Positions 24,578 through 32,935 of a stretch of DNA of 64,000 bases are shown here, piece by piece; position 1 is the stretch's first letter, and each line of letters begins with the position of its first letter. The DNA lies in assembly GCF_002556545.1 (NCBI RefSeq), contig NZ_CP022685.1, forward strand, positions 496,001 to 560,000. The letters are read 5' to 3'. A program made the translations under genes and the position numbers. Source of the DNA: Streptomyces formicae. Its GTDB lineage: Bacteria; Actinomycetota; Actinomycetes; Streptomycetales; Streptomycetaceae. The notes below the pieces were generated by a model. That model was not told where the DNA came from. It searched no databases and was given only the letters and a program-made list of their open reading frames with translations.

Positions 24578-24982
24578 TCAGTCGTCGGGCTCGGCGTCCG
24601 CCCGCCCGAGCAGCTCGCGCAGGAGCTGCTCGTCGCCGGGCGACAGGGTCGTCACGAAGCTGGCGAGCACGGCCTCGCGGTCGCTCTCGCCGTCGAGCAC
24701 CTTGCGCATCCGGAAGGCCGCGAGGCCCGCCTCGTCGGACGCGGACGTCCAGGCGAAGGAGCGGCCCGCGCGCTCGCGGGTCACCACGTCCTTGGCGAGC
24801 AGGCGCGTCAGGATCGTCATCACGGTCGTATAGGCGAGGTCACCGCCGATGCGTTCCTGCACCCAGGCGGCGCTCACCGGCTCGCGCGCGGACTGCAGCG
24901 CGGCGAGCACCTGCGCCTCCAGCTCGCCCTGCGCGCGCCGCCGCAGCCTCGGCTGCGGCTCTTCGCGTTCGTGGTCCGTCAT
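24578..24982 (-). CDS. BlaI/MecI-family transcriptional repressor
   Basis: The 134-aa protein has a winged helix ([27 protein letters not shown], then [30 protein letters not shown]), the canonical BlaI/MecI DNA-binding domain, followed by the helical dimerisation part [23 protein letters not shown] 24982 begins the conserved part; the longer frame to 25081 crosses the promoter. It is cotranscribed with the M56 peptidase and divergent from terD, with a perfect dyad between them as its likely operator. Confidence 0.93.
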   Translation of the reverse strand: MTDHEREEPQPRLRRRAQGELEAQVLAALQSAREPVSAAWVQERIGGDLAYTTVMTILTRLLAKDVVTRERAGRSFAWTSASDEAGLAAFRMRKVLDGESDREAVLASFVTTLSPGDEQLLRELLGRADAEPDD

Positions 24983-25087
24983 GCCCTGCGCCCCTCCGCC
25001 CTCTCGTGTCCCGCTGCCGCCGCGCGGGGGAATCCGCGTCGCTCGCGAGCGCCACATCGTAACGGGCGACCGCCGCTCCACCTTCTT

Positions 25088-25101
25088 CTACAGTCCTGTA
25101 G
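25088..25101. promoter_or_regulatory. putative BlaI operator in the blaI-terD divergent promoter
   Basis: CTACAG-TC-CTGTAG is a perfect 14-bp palindrome of the ACA...TGT class bound by BlaI/MecI repressors. It lies 65 nt before terD and 105 nt before blaI. It shares the CTAC-N6-GTAG core and TTCTAC/GTAGAT flanks with the site at 22984-22999. Confidence 0.65.
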
Positions 25102-25166
25102 ATTTTAAGGTCCCGGCCGCGACCAAGGGCCGGGACGCACCAGACCCCGGAACGCAGGAGGACATC

Positions 25167-25742
25167 GTGGGAGTTTCCCTGGCCAAGGGCGGCAACGTCT
25201 CGCTCAGCAAGGAGGCCCCTGGCCTGACCGCCGTCCTTGTCGGTCTCGGCTGGGACGTGCGCACCACGACCGGCACGGACTACGACCTCGACGCGAGCGC
25301 GCTGCTCTGCGACGAGTCCGGCAAGGTCGTCTCCGACCAGCACTTCGTCTTCTACAACAACCTCACGAGCCCCGACGGGTCCGTCGAGCACACCGGTGAC
25401 AACCTCACCGGCGAGGGCGAGGGCGACGACGAGGCCGTCAAGGTCAACCTCGCGCAGGTGCCCGCCGACATCTCGAAGATCGTCTTCCCGGTCTCGATCC
25501 ACGACGCGGAGAACCGCGGCCAGAGCTTCGGCCAGGTCCGCAACGCCTTCATCCGCGTGGTGAACCAGGCCGACAACGCCGAGATCGCCCGCTACGACCT
25601 GTCCGAGGACGCGTCGACCGAGACCGCCATGGTCTTCGGCGAGCTGTACCGGCACGGCGCCGAGTGGAAATTCCGCGCGGTCGGCCAGGGTTATGCCAGT
25701 GGGCTGCGCGGCATCGCGTCGGACTTCGGCGTCAACGTCTGA
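25167..25742 (+). CDS. TerD-family calcium-binding stress protein
   Basis: The 191-aa protein is a full single TerD domain: [86 protein letters not shown] (acidic calcium-binding loops), [21 protein letters not shown], and [23 protein letters not shown] 25167 follows a strong site, GCAGGAGG. TerD proteins act in tellurite, phage and oxidative stress responses and in Streptomyces development. It is followed after 31 nt by a CoA-binding protein, likely cotranscribed. Confidence 0.96.
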   Translation: MGVSLAKGGNVSLSKEAPGLTAVLVGLGWDVRTTTGTDYDLDASALLCDESGKVVSDQHFVFYNNLTSPDGSVEHTGDNLTGEGEGDDEAVKVNLAQVPADISKIVFPVSIHDAENRGQSFGQVRNAFIRVVNQADNAEIARYDLSEDASTETAMVFGELYRHGAEWKFRAVGQGYASGLRGIASDFGVNV

Positions 25743-25773
25743 GCCACGCCCGCGAATCTTCAGGAGGCAGGCC

Positions 25774-26181
25774 ATGTACGGCGACCGGGAAACGGTGCGC
25801 GAGATCCTGACGGAGCTGGGTGACACCTGGGCGGTCGTCGGCCTGTCCAACAACCAGGACCGGGCGGCGTACGGAGTCGCCGCCGTCCTGAGGCGCTTCG
25901 GCAAGCGCGTCGTACCGGTCCACCCCAAGGCCGAGACGGTCCACGGCGAGCAGGGCTACCCGTCCCTGGCCGACGTGCCGTTCAAGGTCGACGTGGTCGA
26001 CGTGTTCGTGAACAGCGAGCTCGCGGGCGACGTCGCCGACCAGGCCGTGGCGGCCGGGGCGGACGCGGTGTGGTTCCAGCTCGGCGTGGTCGACGAGGCG
26101 GCGTACGACCGTACCCGCGCGGCGGGCCTCGCCATGGTGATGGACCGCTGCCCGGCGATCGAGATTCCGCAGCTGCCGTGA
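25774..26181 (+). CDS. CoA-binding domain protein (YccU-like)
   Basis: The 135-aa Rossmann-like CoA_binding_2 protein has WAVVGLSNNQDRAAYGVAAVLRRFGKRVVPVHPKAE, the family start, YPSLADVPFKVDVVDVFVNSE, and AVWFQLGVVDEAAYDRTRAAGLAMVMDRCPAIE with the conserved RCP end. ATG 25774 follows CAGGAGGCAGG. Proteins of this family bind CoA; their role is unclear. It is in an apparent operon with terD and ended by a strong terminator. Confidence 0.9.
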   Translation: MYGDRETVREILTELGDTWAVVGLSNNQDRAAYGVAAVLRRFGKRVVPVHPKAETVHGEQGYPSLADVPFKVDVVDVFVNSELAGDVADQAVAAGADAVWFQLGVVDEAAYDRTRAAGLAMVMDRCPAIEIPQLP

Positions 26182-26185
26182 GGCT

Positions 26186-26215
26186 CGGGCCCGGGTCCAC
26201 ACGGACCCGGGCCCG
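26186..26215. terminator. terminator after terD operon
   Basis: A perfect 13-bp hairpin CGGGCCCGGGTCC-ACAC-GGACCCGGGCCCG lies 5 nt after the stop codon and also serves the convergent PucR gene. Confidence 0.88.
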
Positions 26216-26251
26216 TGCCTTCGCGCAACGCCCAGGGCTGGGAACCCGCCC

Positions 26252-27313
26252 TCAGAACTCCTTGTCGGGCCAGTCGAGGAGCCGCGCGCCGATCACCGCG
26301 GTCTGCAAGGTGTAGCGGTGCACCGGGTCGGCGGGATCGGCGCCGGTGAGCTGGTGGATGCGTTCGAGGCGGTAGGTCAGGGCGCGCACGCTCAGCGCCA
26401 GCCTGCGGGCCGCCTCCGCCGCGACACAGCCCGCGTCGAAGAACACCGTCAGCGTCTCCAGGAGCGGCCGCGCGCCGCCACGGGCCTGGCGCAGCGGGCC
26501 GAGCGTGTTCAGGACCAGGTCGGCCATGGCCTGCCTGTCCCGGGTGAGCACCGGGTAGACCAGCAGGTCGGCGGCGCGCAGCACGGGCTCGTCGAGCTCC
26601 AGGCGCGCCGCGAGGTCGAGGGCGTTGAGCGCTTCTTCGTACGACTGGACGACGCCACCGGGACCGGCCTGCGGGCGCCCGATGGCGACGCGGCCGCCGT
26701 CGGTGGCGGCGTACGCCCGCTTGGCGAAGAAGGCGAGCACCTCGTCCTGGTCGCCGGGGGCGATGCACACCAGGCGGCCGTCCTTCGTGGTGACCAGGAT
26801 GCTGCGGTCGCCGAACCGGCCGATCAGCGCGCGCTCGACCTCGCGGGGCACGGCGTGCCCCTCCTCGTAGCCGTCGGGCCCCTGGGCGACGGCTACGGCG
26901 TGTTCGTAGGAGAGGCGGAGACCGAAGCGTTCCGCGCGCTCCGCGAGCAGACCGAGGTCGCTGCGTCCGTACAGCAGGTCGTCGATGAACTCCCGCCGTG
27001 CCGCCTCCTCCTGGCGTACGGCGAGGCGCTGGGCCCGCTCGTACCCCTCGGCGAACGCGTCCACGGCCTGCTCGGCGGCGGCCAGCGCGCCGTCGACGGA
27101 GGCCGCGTGCGCGGCGGGCCAGTGGGCGCGGGTGGCGGCCAGGTGCGCGCCCACCAGGGCGCGCAGTCCATGGCCCGCGTCGGCGGCCCGCTCCCCGAGG
27201 ACGCGCCGCGACTCCAGCTCGTCGCGGGTCAGCCTGCGTCCGGTCGCGGAGGCGTCGGCGAGGATGCGGGCGTAGCCGTCGAGATACCCCTCGGGTATGC
27301 CCTGCCCCGTCAT
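26252..27313 (-). CDS. PucR-family transcriptional regulator
   Basis: The 353-aa protein has an N-terminal helical region, a middle GGDEF-like/PucR domain (QRLAVRQEEAARREFIDDLLYGRSDLG through YEEALNALDLAARL), and the PucR C-terminal helix-turn-helix: LETLTVFFDAGCVAAEAARRLALSVRALTYRLERIHQLTGADPADPVHRYTLQTAV. Related regulators control purine, amino-acid or other nitrogen catabolism. It follows a permease and a nitrilase in the same direction and may regulate them. Confidence 0.92.
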   Translation of the reverse strand: MTGQGIPEGYLDGYARILADASATGRRLTRDELESRRVLGERAADAGHGLRALVGAHLAATRAHWPAAHAASVDGALAAAEQAVDAFAEGYERAQRLAVRQEEAARREFIDDLLYGRSDLGLLAERAERFGLRLSYEHAVAVAQGPDGYEEGHAVPREVERALIGRFGDRSILVTTKDGRLVCIAPGDQDEVLAFFAKRAYAATDGGRVAIGRPQAGPGGVVQSYEEALNALDLAARLELDEPVLRAADLLVYPVLTRDRQAMADLVLNTLGPLRQARGGARPLLETLTVFFDAGCVAAEAARRLALSVRALTYRLERIHQLTGADPADPVHRYTLQTAVIGARLLDWPDKEF

Positions 27314-27343
27314 GTTCTGCCCCCGATGTCCTGGTGAATCATT

Positions 27344-27362
27344 GATGCATTTCTAACGCATC
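27344..27362. promoter_or_regulatory. inverted repeat upstream of PucR gene
   Basis: GATGC-ATTTCTAAC-GCATC is a perfect 5-bp dyad in a short AT-rich patch 31 nt before the PucR start. It may be a promoter or autoregulatory operator. Confidence 0.4.
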
Positions 27363-27416
27363 GCGGGTCGGCGGGGGTGGGGCGGGTCCGGATCCCGCGC
27401 CGGCGGACGACGCTCT

Positions 27417-28280
27417 TCAGACCTGCCAGGGAGCCCTTCGGAACGTCCCGCCGTACATGGGCAGCTCGACGCCCTCTCCGTAGCGGGCGAGTTGGGCCCA
27501 GGGCCGGTTGAGTCCTGCGGAGCCGTAGGCGCGCACGCGCGTGACCGCGTCCAGGTCGAGGACGTCGACGAGCACCTCCTCGCCGCCGCCCGCCTGCTGG
27601 CGCACGAGGCCCTCGGGGTCGACGATCAGGCTGGCGCCGACGCCCGCGGGGTCGGCGGCGTTGACGTTGACGACGTACACCTGGTTGGTCCAGGCGTTGG
27701 CCCGCGCGCAGACGAGTTCCATCTCGCGGTCGCGGGTGGTGGTGAGGGTCGGCTGGATGATCACCTCGGCACCCAGCCAGGCCAGTTGGCGCGCCGTCTC
27801 GGGGAAGGAGCCGTCGTAGCAGATGGCGAGGCCCGCGCGGCCGATGCCCGGCAGGTCGAAGACGACGAACTCCTCCCCCGGCGCGGTCCGTTCGTAGGGC
27901 TGCCAGGGGAACACCTTGCGGTACCTGGCGGCGATCTCGCCGTCCGGGGAGATGGCGAGCGCGGTGTTGTGGACGCGCCCGTCGTCCGCCTTCTCGTACA
28001 CGGTGCCGGGGACCAGCCACAGGCCGGTCTCCCTGGCGAGCGTGCTGAGGCGGTCGGTGAGCGGTCCCGGCACGGTGCGGGCCGATTCGGTCGGCCACGT
28101 GCCGCTGTCCGCGAGGAGCGGGGCCTCGGCGCTGAGCATCAGCTCGGGCACGACGACGAGCTGGACGTGCGGGAAGGTCCGCCGCACCGCGCGGACCCGG
28201 CCCGCGAAGCGTTCGAAGCTGGCGGGCAGGTCGTGCGGGACGGGGGTGGTCTGGACGGCGGCGATGGCCAGGGTGCGCAT
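27417..28280 (-). CDS. carbon-nitrogen hydrolase (nitrilase superfamily)
   Basis: The 287-aa protein has the nitrilase catalytic triad: Glu in VVVPELMLS, Lys in ARYRKVFPWQPYE and Cys in AICYDGSFPETARQL. The length and order fit a cytosolic amidase/omega-amidase type. The end, YGSAGLNRPWAQL, is common to aliphatic amidase-like actinobacterial members. It starts 6 nt after the permease stop, so the two form an operon; the permease probably brings in its amide or nitrogen substrate. Confidence 0.9.
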   Translation of the reverse strand: MRTLAIAAVQTTPVPHDLPASFERFAGRVRAVRRTFPHVQLVVVPELMLSAEAPLLADSGTWPTESARTVPGPLTDRLSTLARETGLWLVPGTVYEKADDGRVHNTALAISPDGEIAARYRKVFPWQPYERTAPGEEFVVFDLPGIGRAGLAICYDGSFPETARQLAWLGAEVIIQPTLTTTRDREMELVCARANAWTNQVYVVNVNAADPAGVGASLIVDPEGLVRQQAGGGEEVLVDVLDLDAVTRVRAYGSAGLNRPWAQLARYGEGVELPMYGGTFRRAPWQV

Positions 28281-28286
28281 GGGGGT

Positions 28287-29777
28287 TCACTTCTCCGTGA
28301 CGGTGAGGCGGGTGACGGCCGTGCGGCCGTGCCGGAAGAAGCCGGTGTGACGGCCGCGGAGGGCGGTCATGACGAGGGCCCCGGCGAGGACCGAGCCGAC
28401 ACCGAGCAGGAAGACTCCCCCGACGCCGCCGAGGGACGTGCTGCCGTACGCCGGGTCGAACATGTCGTAGGCGCTGCGGGCGAAGGCCGCGAGCATCATG
28501 AGGCCGCCGAGGAAGGGCATGACGCCCCGGGTCAGCAGGTCCCGTACAGAACCGCGCAGCCGATGGCGGAAGTACCAGGCGCAGGCGATTCCGGTCACTC
28601 CGTAGTAGAGGGCGATGAGCAGGCCGACGCAGCGGATCGCGTCGCCGAGGAAGTCGGTGGAGATGACGGTCAGCAGGACGAGGACGGTGGCCGCCGCGCC
28701 GCCGAAGAACACCGTGCCGAAGGCGGGGGTGCGGTGGCGCGGATGGATCCGGGCGAAGGCGCCGGGCAGCGCGCCGTGGGCCGACATCGACAGGGCGGTG
28801 CGCGGGGCGGCGGCGGCGCTGGTCAGCAGGGCGCCGACGGCCGAGACGCCGATGGCCAGCTGGACGACCTTGGCGAGCGCGTCGCCGAGCACGGCGGGCC
28901 CGAGACCGGTGAGGACGTCGCCCGCGACCACCGCGTTGCCGAGGCCGAGGCCCGAACTGCCGGTACCCGCGAAGGAGATCGCGGCGAACGCCGTGAAGAG
29001 GTACGTCACCAGGAGCACGACGGTGGAGATCAGCGCGGCCCTGCCGGGGGTCCTTCCGCTGTCGGCGGTCTCCTCGTTGAAGGTGATGAGCGCGTCCCAG
29101 CCCCAGTAGATGTACAGGCACAGCAGGACCGCCTCGGTGAGCGAACCGAAGCCGTCGAAGCCCAGCGGGTCGAAGAACCCCGGGGAGGGTGTCGCGGCGC
29201 CGTCCCTGACCAGGGCCGCGACGCCGAACGCGAGCAGCGCGACGAGTTGGAGGCCGAGCATCGCGTACTGCACCCGGGCCGCGAGCCGCACCCCCCGGTA
29301 GGCGACCAGGGCGGTGAGGGCGATCAGCAGGACGGCGGTGGCGGCGACCGCCGCGCTGCTGTCGGCCGCCGCGTCCGGAGCGGCGAAGCCGAGGAGCGCA
29401 CCCGCGCCGACCCGCGCGAGCGCCGTCATGGCGAACACGATGGCGACGAGGGGGATCCAGCCGCCCGCGAGCCAGCCCGCGGCCGGGCCGAAGACCCGGG
29501 TGTTCCAGACGAAGGTGGTGCCGCAGTCCGGCATCTCGCGGTTGAGCGCGCGGAACGCGAACGCGGTGAGCAGGATCGGCACGAAGCCGAGCAGCAGGGC
29601 CGCCGGCGCCAGGTCCCCGACGACCAGGGTCACGAGGCCGAGGGTGACGGCGAAGCTGTAGGCGGGTGCGACCGAGGCGAGCCCGAGGGCGACGGTGGCG
29701 AGCAGCCCGACGGAGCCGCTCCTGAGTCCCTTGCCCCGCGGGGTGTCCGGGGGCGCACCGGCGGCATCGGTGGTCAT
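28287..29777 (-). CDS. APC-superfamily amino acid permease
   Basis: The 496-aa integral membrane protein has about 12 hydrophobic segments. Its first two carry GLASVAPAYSFAVTLGLVTLVVG, the APC N-terminal signature, and a later loop LITFNEETADSGRTPGRAALIST matches the conserved acidic motif. ATG 29777 has GGAGG 5 nt upstream. It is the first gene of a set with the nitrilase and, more loosely, PucR. It is divergent from a TetR regulator across 137 nt that holds a dyad. Confidence 0.9.
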   Translation of the reverse strand: MTTDAAGAPPDTPRGKGLRSGSVGLLATVALGLASVAPAYSFAVTLGLVTLVVGDLAPAALLLGFVPILLTAFAFRALNREMPDCGTTFVWNTRVFGPAAGWLAGGWIPLVAIVFAMTALARVGAGALLGFAAPDAAADSSAAVAATAVLLIALTALVAYRGVRLAARVQYAMLGLQLVALLAFGVAALVRDGAATPSPGFFDPLGFDGFGSLTEAVLLCLYIYWGWDALITFNEETADSGRTPGRAALISTVVLLVTYLFTAFAAISFAGTGSSGLGLGNAVVAGDVLTGLGPAVLGDALAKVVQLAIGVSAVGALLTSAAAAPRTALSMSAHGALPGAFARIHPRHRTPAFGTVFFGGAAATVLVLLTVISTDFLGDAIRCVGLLIALYYGVTGIACAWYFRHRLRGSVRDLLTRGVMPFLGGLMMLAAFARSAYDMFDPAYGSTSLGGVGGVFLLGVGSVLAGALVMTALRGRHTGFFRHGRTAVTRLTVTEK

Positions 29778-29873
29778 GAGGGCCTCCACGAAGAGTGCGG
29801 CACGTTCACTAAACGCAGATTTAAGAAAACAGCGCTCGCCGCGTCAACCCCGGTGCGGGTATCTTTTGGCTCT

Positions 29874-29886
29874 GGTTCAAAGAACC
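29874..29886. promoter_or_regulatory. small palindrome upstream of TetR regulator
   Basis: GGTTC-AAA-GAACC is a perfect 5-bp dyad 28 nt before the TetR start, in an AT-rich stretch shared with the divergent permease promoter. It is a candidate autoregulatory operator. Confidence 0.4.
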
Positions 29887-29914
29887 GGCGTTGGGGAAGA
29901 GAAGAGGGGGCGCG

Positions 29915-30514
29915 GTGGCGCGGCGCAAGGACCAGGAGGCCAGGCGGGCCCAGTTGGGCGAGGCGGCGGAGCGGGCGCTGCTCAGCCGTGGCCTGGAGGG
30001 GCTGCGCCTGCGGGACGTGGCACAGGAGGCGGGCGTCACCCCGGCGGCGGTCCTCTACTACTACGAAGACCTCGACGCCCTGATGTACGAGACGTTCCAG
30101 CAGGGCATCGAGCGGTTCTGCCGGAGCCGGGAGCAGGCGGCGGCGCGGCACGACGACGCCAGGGAGCAGTTGCTCGACTGCATCCGCCACGGGGTGGCGA
30201 CGGGGCCGCAGGACCGGCTGCCCCGGCTGCTCTTCGAGTACTGGCCGCGCACACTGCGCGACCCCAAGGCGGCCTCGCTCGACAGCGTCCTCGCGGAACG
30301 CCAGATCTCCGTCTACCAGGGCATCCTCGTCCTCGGCGAGGCCCAGGGGCACTTCACCCTCCAGGATCCGACGCGCCTGGTGGCCGCCAACTTCGTGGCG
30401 CTGGAGGACGGTTACCAGATGGACGTCCTCGCGGGGCGCAGGAGCCGCCAGGAGGTGATCACGGCGCTGCACTCCTACGCGCGCGTGGCGATCGGATACC
30501 GGCCCGACGAGTGA
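29915..30514 (+). CDS. TetR-family transcriptional regulator
   Basis: The 199-aa protein has a TetR helix-turn-helix (RRAQLGEAAERALLSRGLEGLRLRDVAQEAGVTPAAVLYYYEDLDALMYETF) and a helical ligand domain with ARDQL-like dimer helices. GTG 29915 follows GAGGGGG; the longer TTG reading from 29891 is less likely. The DNA motif VLYYYEDLDAL resembles regulators of amine and aromatic-acid catabolism. It is divergent from the permease/nitrilase genes and is their likely repressor. Confidence 0.92.
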   Translation: MARRKDQEARRAQLGEAAERALLSRGLEGLRLRDVAQEAGVTPAAVLYYYEDLDALMYETFQQGIERFCRSREQAAARHDDAREQLLDCIRHGVATGPQDRLPRLLFEYWPRTLRDPKAASLDSVLAERQISVYQGILVLGEAQGHFTLQDPTRLVAANFVALEDGYQMDVLAGRRSRQEVITALHSYARVAIGYRPDE

Positions 30515-30592
30515 CGGCCCCCGGTCGGGTGACATCCGGGAGCACCGGGCGGCGTCAGGAACAATCGCGGAGCACCCCGCGTTGGACGGGTC

Positions 30593-31033
30593 ATGCCTTT
30601 GACTGGAGAGTACGAGCCCGGGACTTGGGACTGGGCGAGCAAGCAGGCCGAGCTGTACGAGAGCTCCGGCGGTACCGAGGGCACGACCATGAAGGACAAG
30701 CCCGTCATCTTGCTGACGTCGGTCGGCGCCAAGAGCGGCAAGCTCCGCAAGAACCCCCTGATGCGCGTGGAGCACGACGGGGAGTACGCGGTGGTGGCCT
30801 CCAAGGGCGGCGACCCGGCACACCCGTCCTGGTACCACAACCTCGTCGCCCAGCCCCACGTCGAGCTGCAGGACGGCCCGGTGCGCAAGGACTACCGCGC
30901 GCGCGTCGCCACCGGTGACGAGCGGCGCGCCTGGTGGGAGCGCGCGGTGGCGGCCTGGCCCGACTACGCCGAGTACCAGAAGAAGACGACCCGGGAGATC
31001 CCGGTGTTCGTCCTGACGCCCTTCGACGCCTGA
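30593..31033 (+). CDS. deazaflavin (F420)-dependent nitroreductase, Ddn family
   Basis: The 146-aa split-barrel protein has the family sequence [57 protein letters not shown], which binds the F420 phosphate and ring, and ends [14 protein letters not shown]. The family reduces quinones, nitro compounds and other acceptors with F420H2. ATG 30593 has a preceding region without a strong ribosome site. It belongs to a group of redox genes (OYE, LLM) nearby. Confidence 0.94.
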   Translation: MPLTGEYEPGTWDWASKQAELYESSGGTEGTTMKDKPVILLTSVGAKSGKLRKNPLMRVEHDGEYAVVASKGGDPAHPSWYHNLVAQPHVELQDGPVRKDYRARVATGDERRAWWERAVAAWPDYAEYQKKTTREIPVFVLTPFDA

Positions 31034-31065
31034 TCACACCGGCCCAGCGACGCGCGGGGGCGCGG

Positions 31066-31623
31066 TCAGTCCGCCCGCTCGCGCCGCCGGGCCCGGTAGG
31101 CCCGCAGGTTCGCCGCGTTCCCGCAGGTCTTGACGTCGTGCCAGACACCGCTGTTGTTCCGTGAGCGGTCATAGAAGGCGACGCGGCAGAGCGGGTTGCG
31201 GCACGTCTTGAGGCGGCGCCTGGTGTCCGCCTGCTGTGCCTCGTAGAGCGCGGCGAGGACCAGCGAGACCACCAGGTGCGCTCCCGCACCGCGCGGCTCC
31301 AGGCGTACGACGCCGTCCGGACCGAGCCGCAGCCCGGCGTCGGCGCCGGTCTCCTCGGCGTGTCCGCCAAGGGCGTCACGGAGGTCCCGGAGCGCCTGCC
31401 ATCCGTCGGCGTCGTCAAGGACCACCGTCGGCGCGGGCCGCCCCGTGGCCGACGCCCACGCGGCGACGGCGTCGTCCGCCCACACCTGCGCGCGCGTGAG
31501 GTCGGCCAGGAGGTCCGGGCGCTCGGGCAGGCCCGCGGAGACGGTGTTGAGCAGGTCCTGGACGAGTCCCAGGCCGCCGGGAGCAGGCTCCAGGTGGTAG
31601 CGCTCGGTCGCGGACCAGGTCAT
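31066..31623 (-). CDS. CGNR zinc-finger (ABATE) transcriptional regulator
   Basis: The 185-aa protein has an N-terminal ABATE stress-sensor-like domain (GLGLVQDLLNTVSAGLPERPDLLADLTRAQVWAD) and a C-terminal zinc finger, CRNPLCRVAFYDRSRNNSGVWHDVKTCGNAANLRAYRAR. The usual third cysteine (WC) is His here and the CGNR box reads CGNA. A Cys3His site is still possible. Members are thought to be DNA-binding stress regulators. It lies 41 nt downstream of the OYE gene. Confidence 0.85.
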   Translation of the reverse strand: MTWSATERYHLEPAPGGLGLVQDLLNTVSAGLPERPDLLADLTRAQVWADDAVAAWASATGRPAPTVVLDDADGWQALRDLRDALGGHAEETGADAGLRLGPDGVVRLEPRGAGAHLVVSLVLAALYEAQQADTRRRLKTCRNPLCRVAFYDRSRNNSGVWHDVKTCGNAANLRAYRARRRERAD

Positions 31624-31664
31624 GACGGCTCACTCTCCAGGGGTGGACGGGGTGCCCCACTCTT

Positions 31665-32819
31665 TCAGACCAGGGCGTCGAGCAGCGACGCGTCGTACGG
31701 CACCGCCTCGTCGAGGCGGCCGGTGAGCGCCTTGGCGGGCCACTCGGGGTCGGCGACGATCGCGCGCGCCACGGCGACCAGGTCGAACTCGTCCCGCTCC
31801 AGTCGGTCGAGGAGCGGTGCGATGCCGCTGACACCGGACCGCTGGGTGCGCCCCGGCGCACCGTCGAACTGCTGGGCGAGGCCGACGGAGCCCACGGTGA
31901 TGGAGGGCCTGCCGGTGAGCTTCTTCACCCAGCCCGCCAGGTTGAGGTCGCTGCCCTCGAACTCGGGCAGCCAGTAGCGGCGCGTGGAGGCGTGGAAGGC
32001 GTCGACGCCCGCCGCGGCGAGCGGGGTCAGCAGCTCCTCCAGTTCCTCGGGCCGTTCGGCGAGCCGCGCGTCGTAGTGGTCGGTCTTCCACTGGGAGAGC
32101 CGGAAGAGGACAGGGAAACCGGGCGAGACCGCGGCCCGCACCGCGGCGGCGATCTCGGCGGCGAAGCGGGCGCGCGAGGCGAAGTCGCCACCGTAGGCGT
32201 CGGCCCTGGTGTTGGTGCCGTGCCACAGGAAGGTGTCGATCAAATAGCCGTGCGCGCCGTGCAGTTCGACCCCGTCGAAGCCGATGCGCTCGGCCGCCGC
32301 CGCGGCCTCGGCGAAGGAGCGCACGACGTCGTCGATGTCGTCGAGCGTCATGGCGCCGCCGTGCGGACGGCCGTCGAGGTCCACGCCGCACGGACCCTCG
32401 GCGGGGGCGCCGGGTGACGCCTCGGTGCGGGCGACGCCGGTGTGCCACAGCTGGGGCATGATCCGGCCACCGGCGGCGTGCACGCGGTCGGCCACCCGCG
32501 CCCAGCCCGCCAGCGCCTCGTCGCCGTGGAAGTGCGGCACGCGGGTGTAGGCGGCGGCCGCCTCCCGTCCGATGTAGGTGCCCTCCGTGATCACCAGACC
32601 GGCGCCGCCCGCCGCACGCCGGGCGTAGTACGCGGCGACGTCCTCGCCGGGCACCCCGCCCGGCGAGAAGCGCCGGGTCACCGCGGCCATCGCGATCCGG
32701 TTCCGCAGCGTCAGGTCGCCGAGGGTGAAGGGCCTGCCGAGCAGCCGGGCGGCGCGGGAGTGCCCTTCGGGACCGGAGCGGGTGTCGGTCGAGGGGGCGT
32801 CGGTCCAGGGGGTAGCCAT
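31665..32819 (-). CDS. NADH:flavin oxidoreductase (Old Yellow Enzyme family)
   Basis: The 384-aa TIM-barrel flavoprotein has LTLRNRIAMAAVTRRFSPGGVPG, the OYE FMN-site start, IMPQLWHTGV with the substrate His, GFDGVELHGAHGYLIDTFLW, and NTRADAYGGDFASRARF, all family signatures. OYE enzymes reduce activated alkenes with NAD(P)H. ATG 32819 is used. A perfect inverted repeat lies 56 nt upstream. It is followed by the CGNR regulator in the same direction. Confidence 0.93.
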   Translation of the reverse strand: MATPWTDAPSTDTRSGPEGHSRAARLLGRPFTLGDLTLRNRIAMAAVTRRFSPGGVPGEDVAAYYARRAAGGAGLVITEGTYIGREAAAAYTRVPHFHGDEALAGWARVADRVHAAGGRIMPQLWHTGVARTEASPGAPAEGPCGVDLDGRPHGGAMTLDDIDDVVRSFAEAAAAAERIGFDGVELHGAHGYLIDTFLWHGTNTRADAYGGDFASRARFAAEIAAAVRAAVSPGFPVLFRLSQWKTDHYDARLAERPEELEELLTPLAAAGVDAFHASTRRYWLPEFEGSDLNLAGWVKKLTGRPSITVGSVGLAQQFDGAPGRTQRSGVSGIAPLLDRLERDEFDLVAVARAIVADPEWPAKALTGRLDEAVPYDASLLDALV

Positions 32820-32875
32820 GACGGGTTCCTCTGCTGAGTGCGTACGAGATCAACAAAAGAAGCGTAGACCGTTTA

Positions 32876-32894
32876 CCTATGTCTGGGAAATAGG
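32876..32894. promoter_or_regulatory. inverted repeat upstream of OYE gene
   Basis: CCTAT-N9-ATAGG is a perfect dyad in an AT-rich stretch (CAACAAAAG, GTTTACC) between the OYE start and the LLM oxidoreductase stop. It is a good operator or promoter candidate, perhaps for the CGNR or HxlR regulator. Confidence 0.45.
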
Positions 32895-32935
32895 CATCGG
32901 CGTTTTACTTCTGTCGACCTCTCGCGCCCCTCCCC

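Noticed and set aside
31630..32856. 408-codon frame overlapping the OYE gene on the same strand
   Set aside because: Frame-shifted shadow of the OYE gene, Arg-rich and without any domain, while the OYE frame has all motifs.
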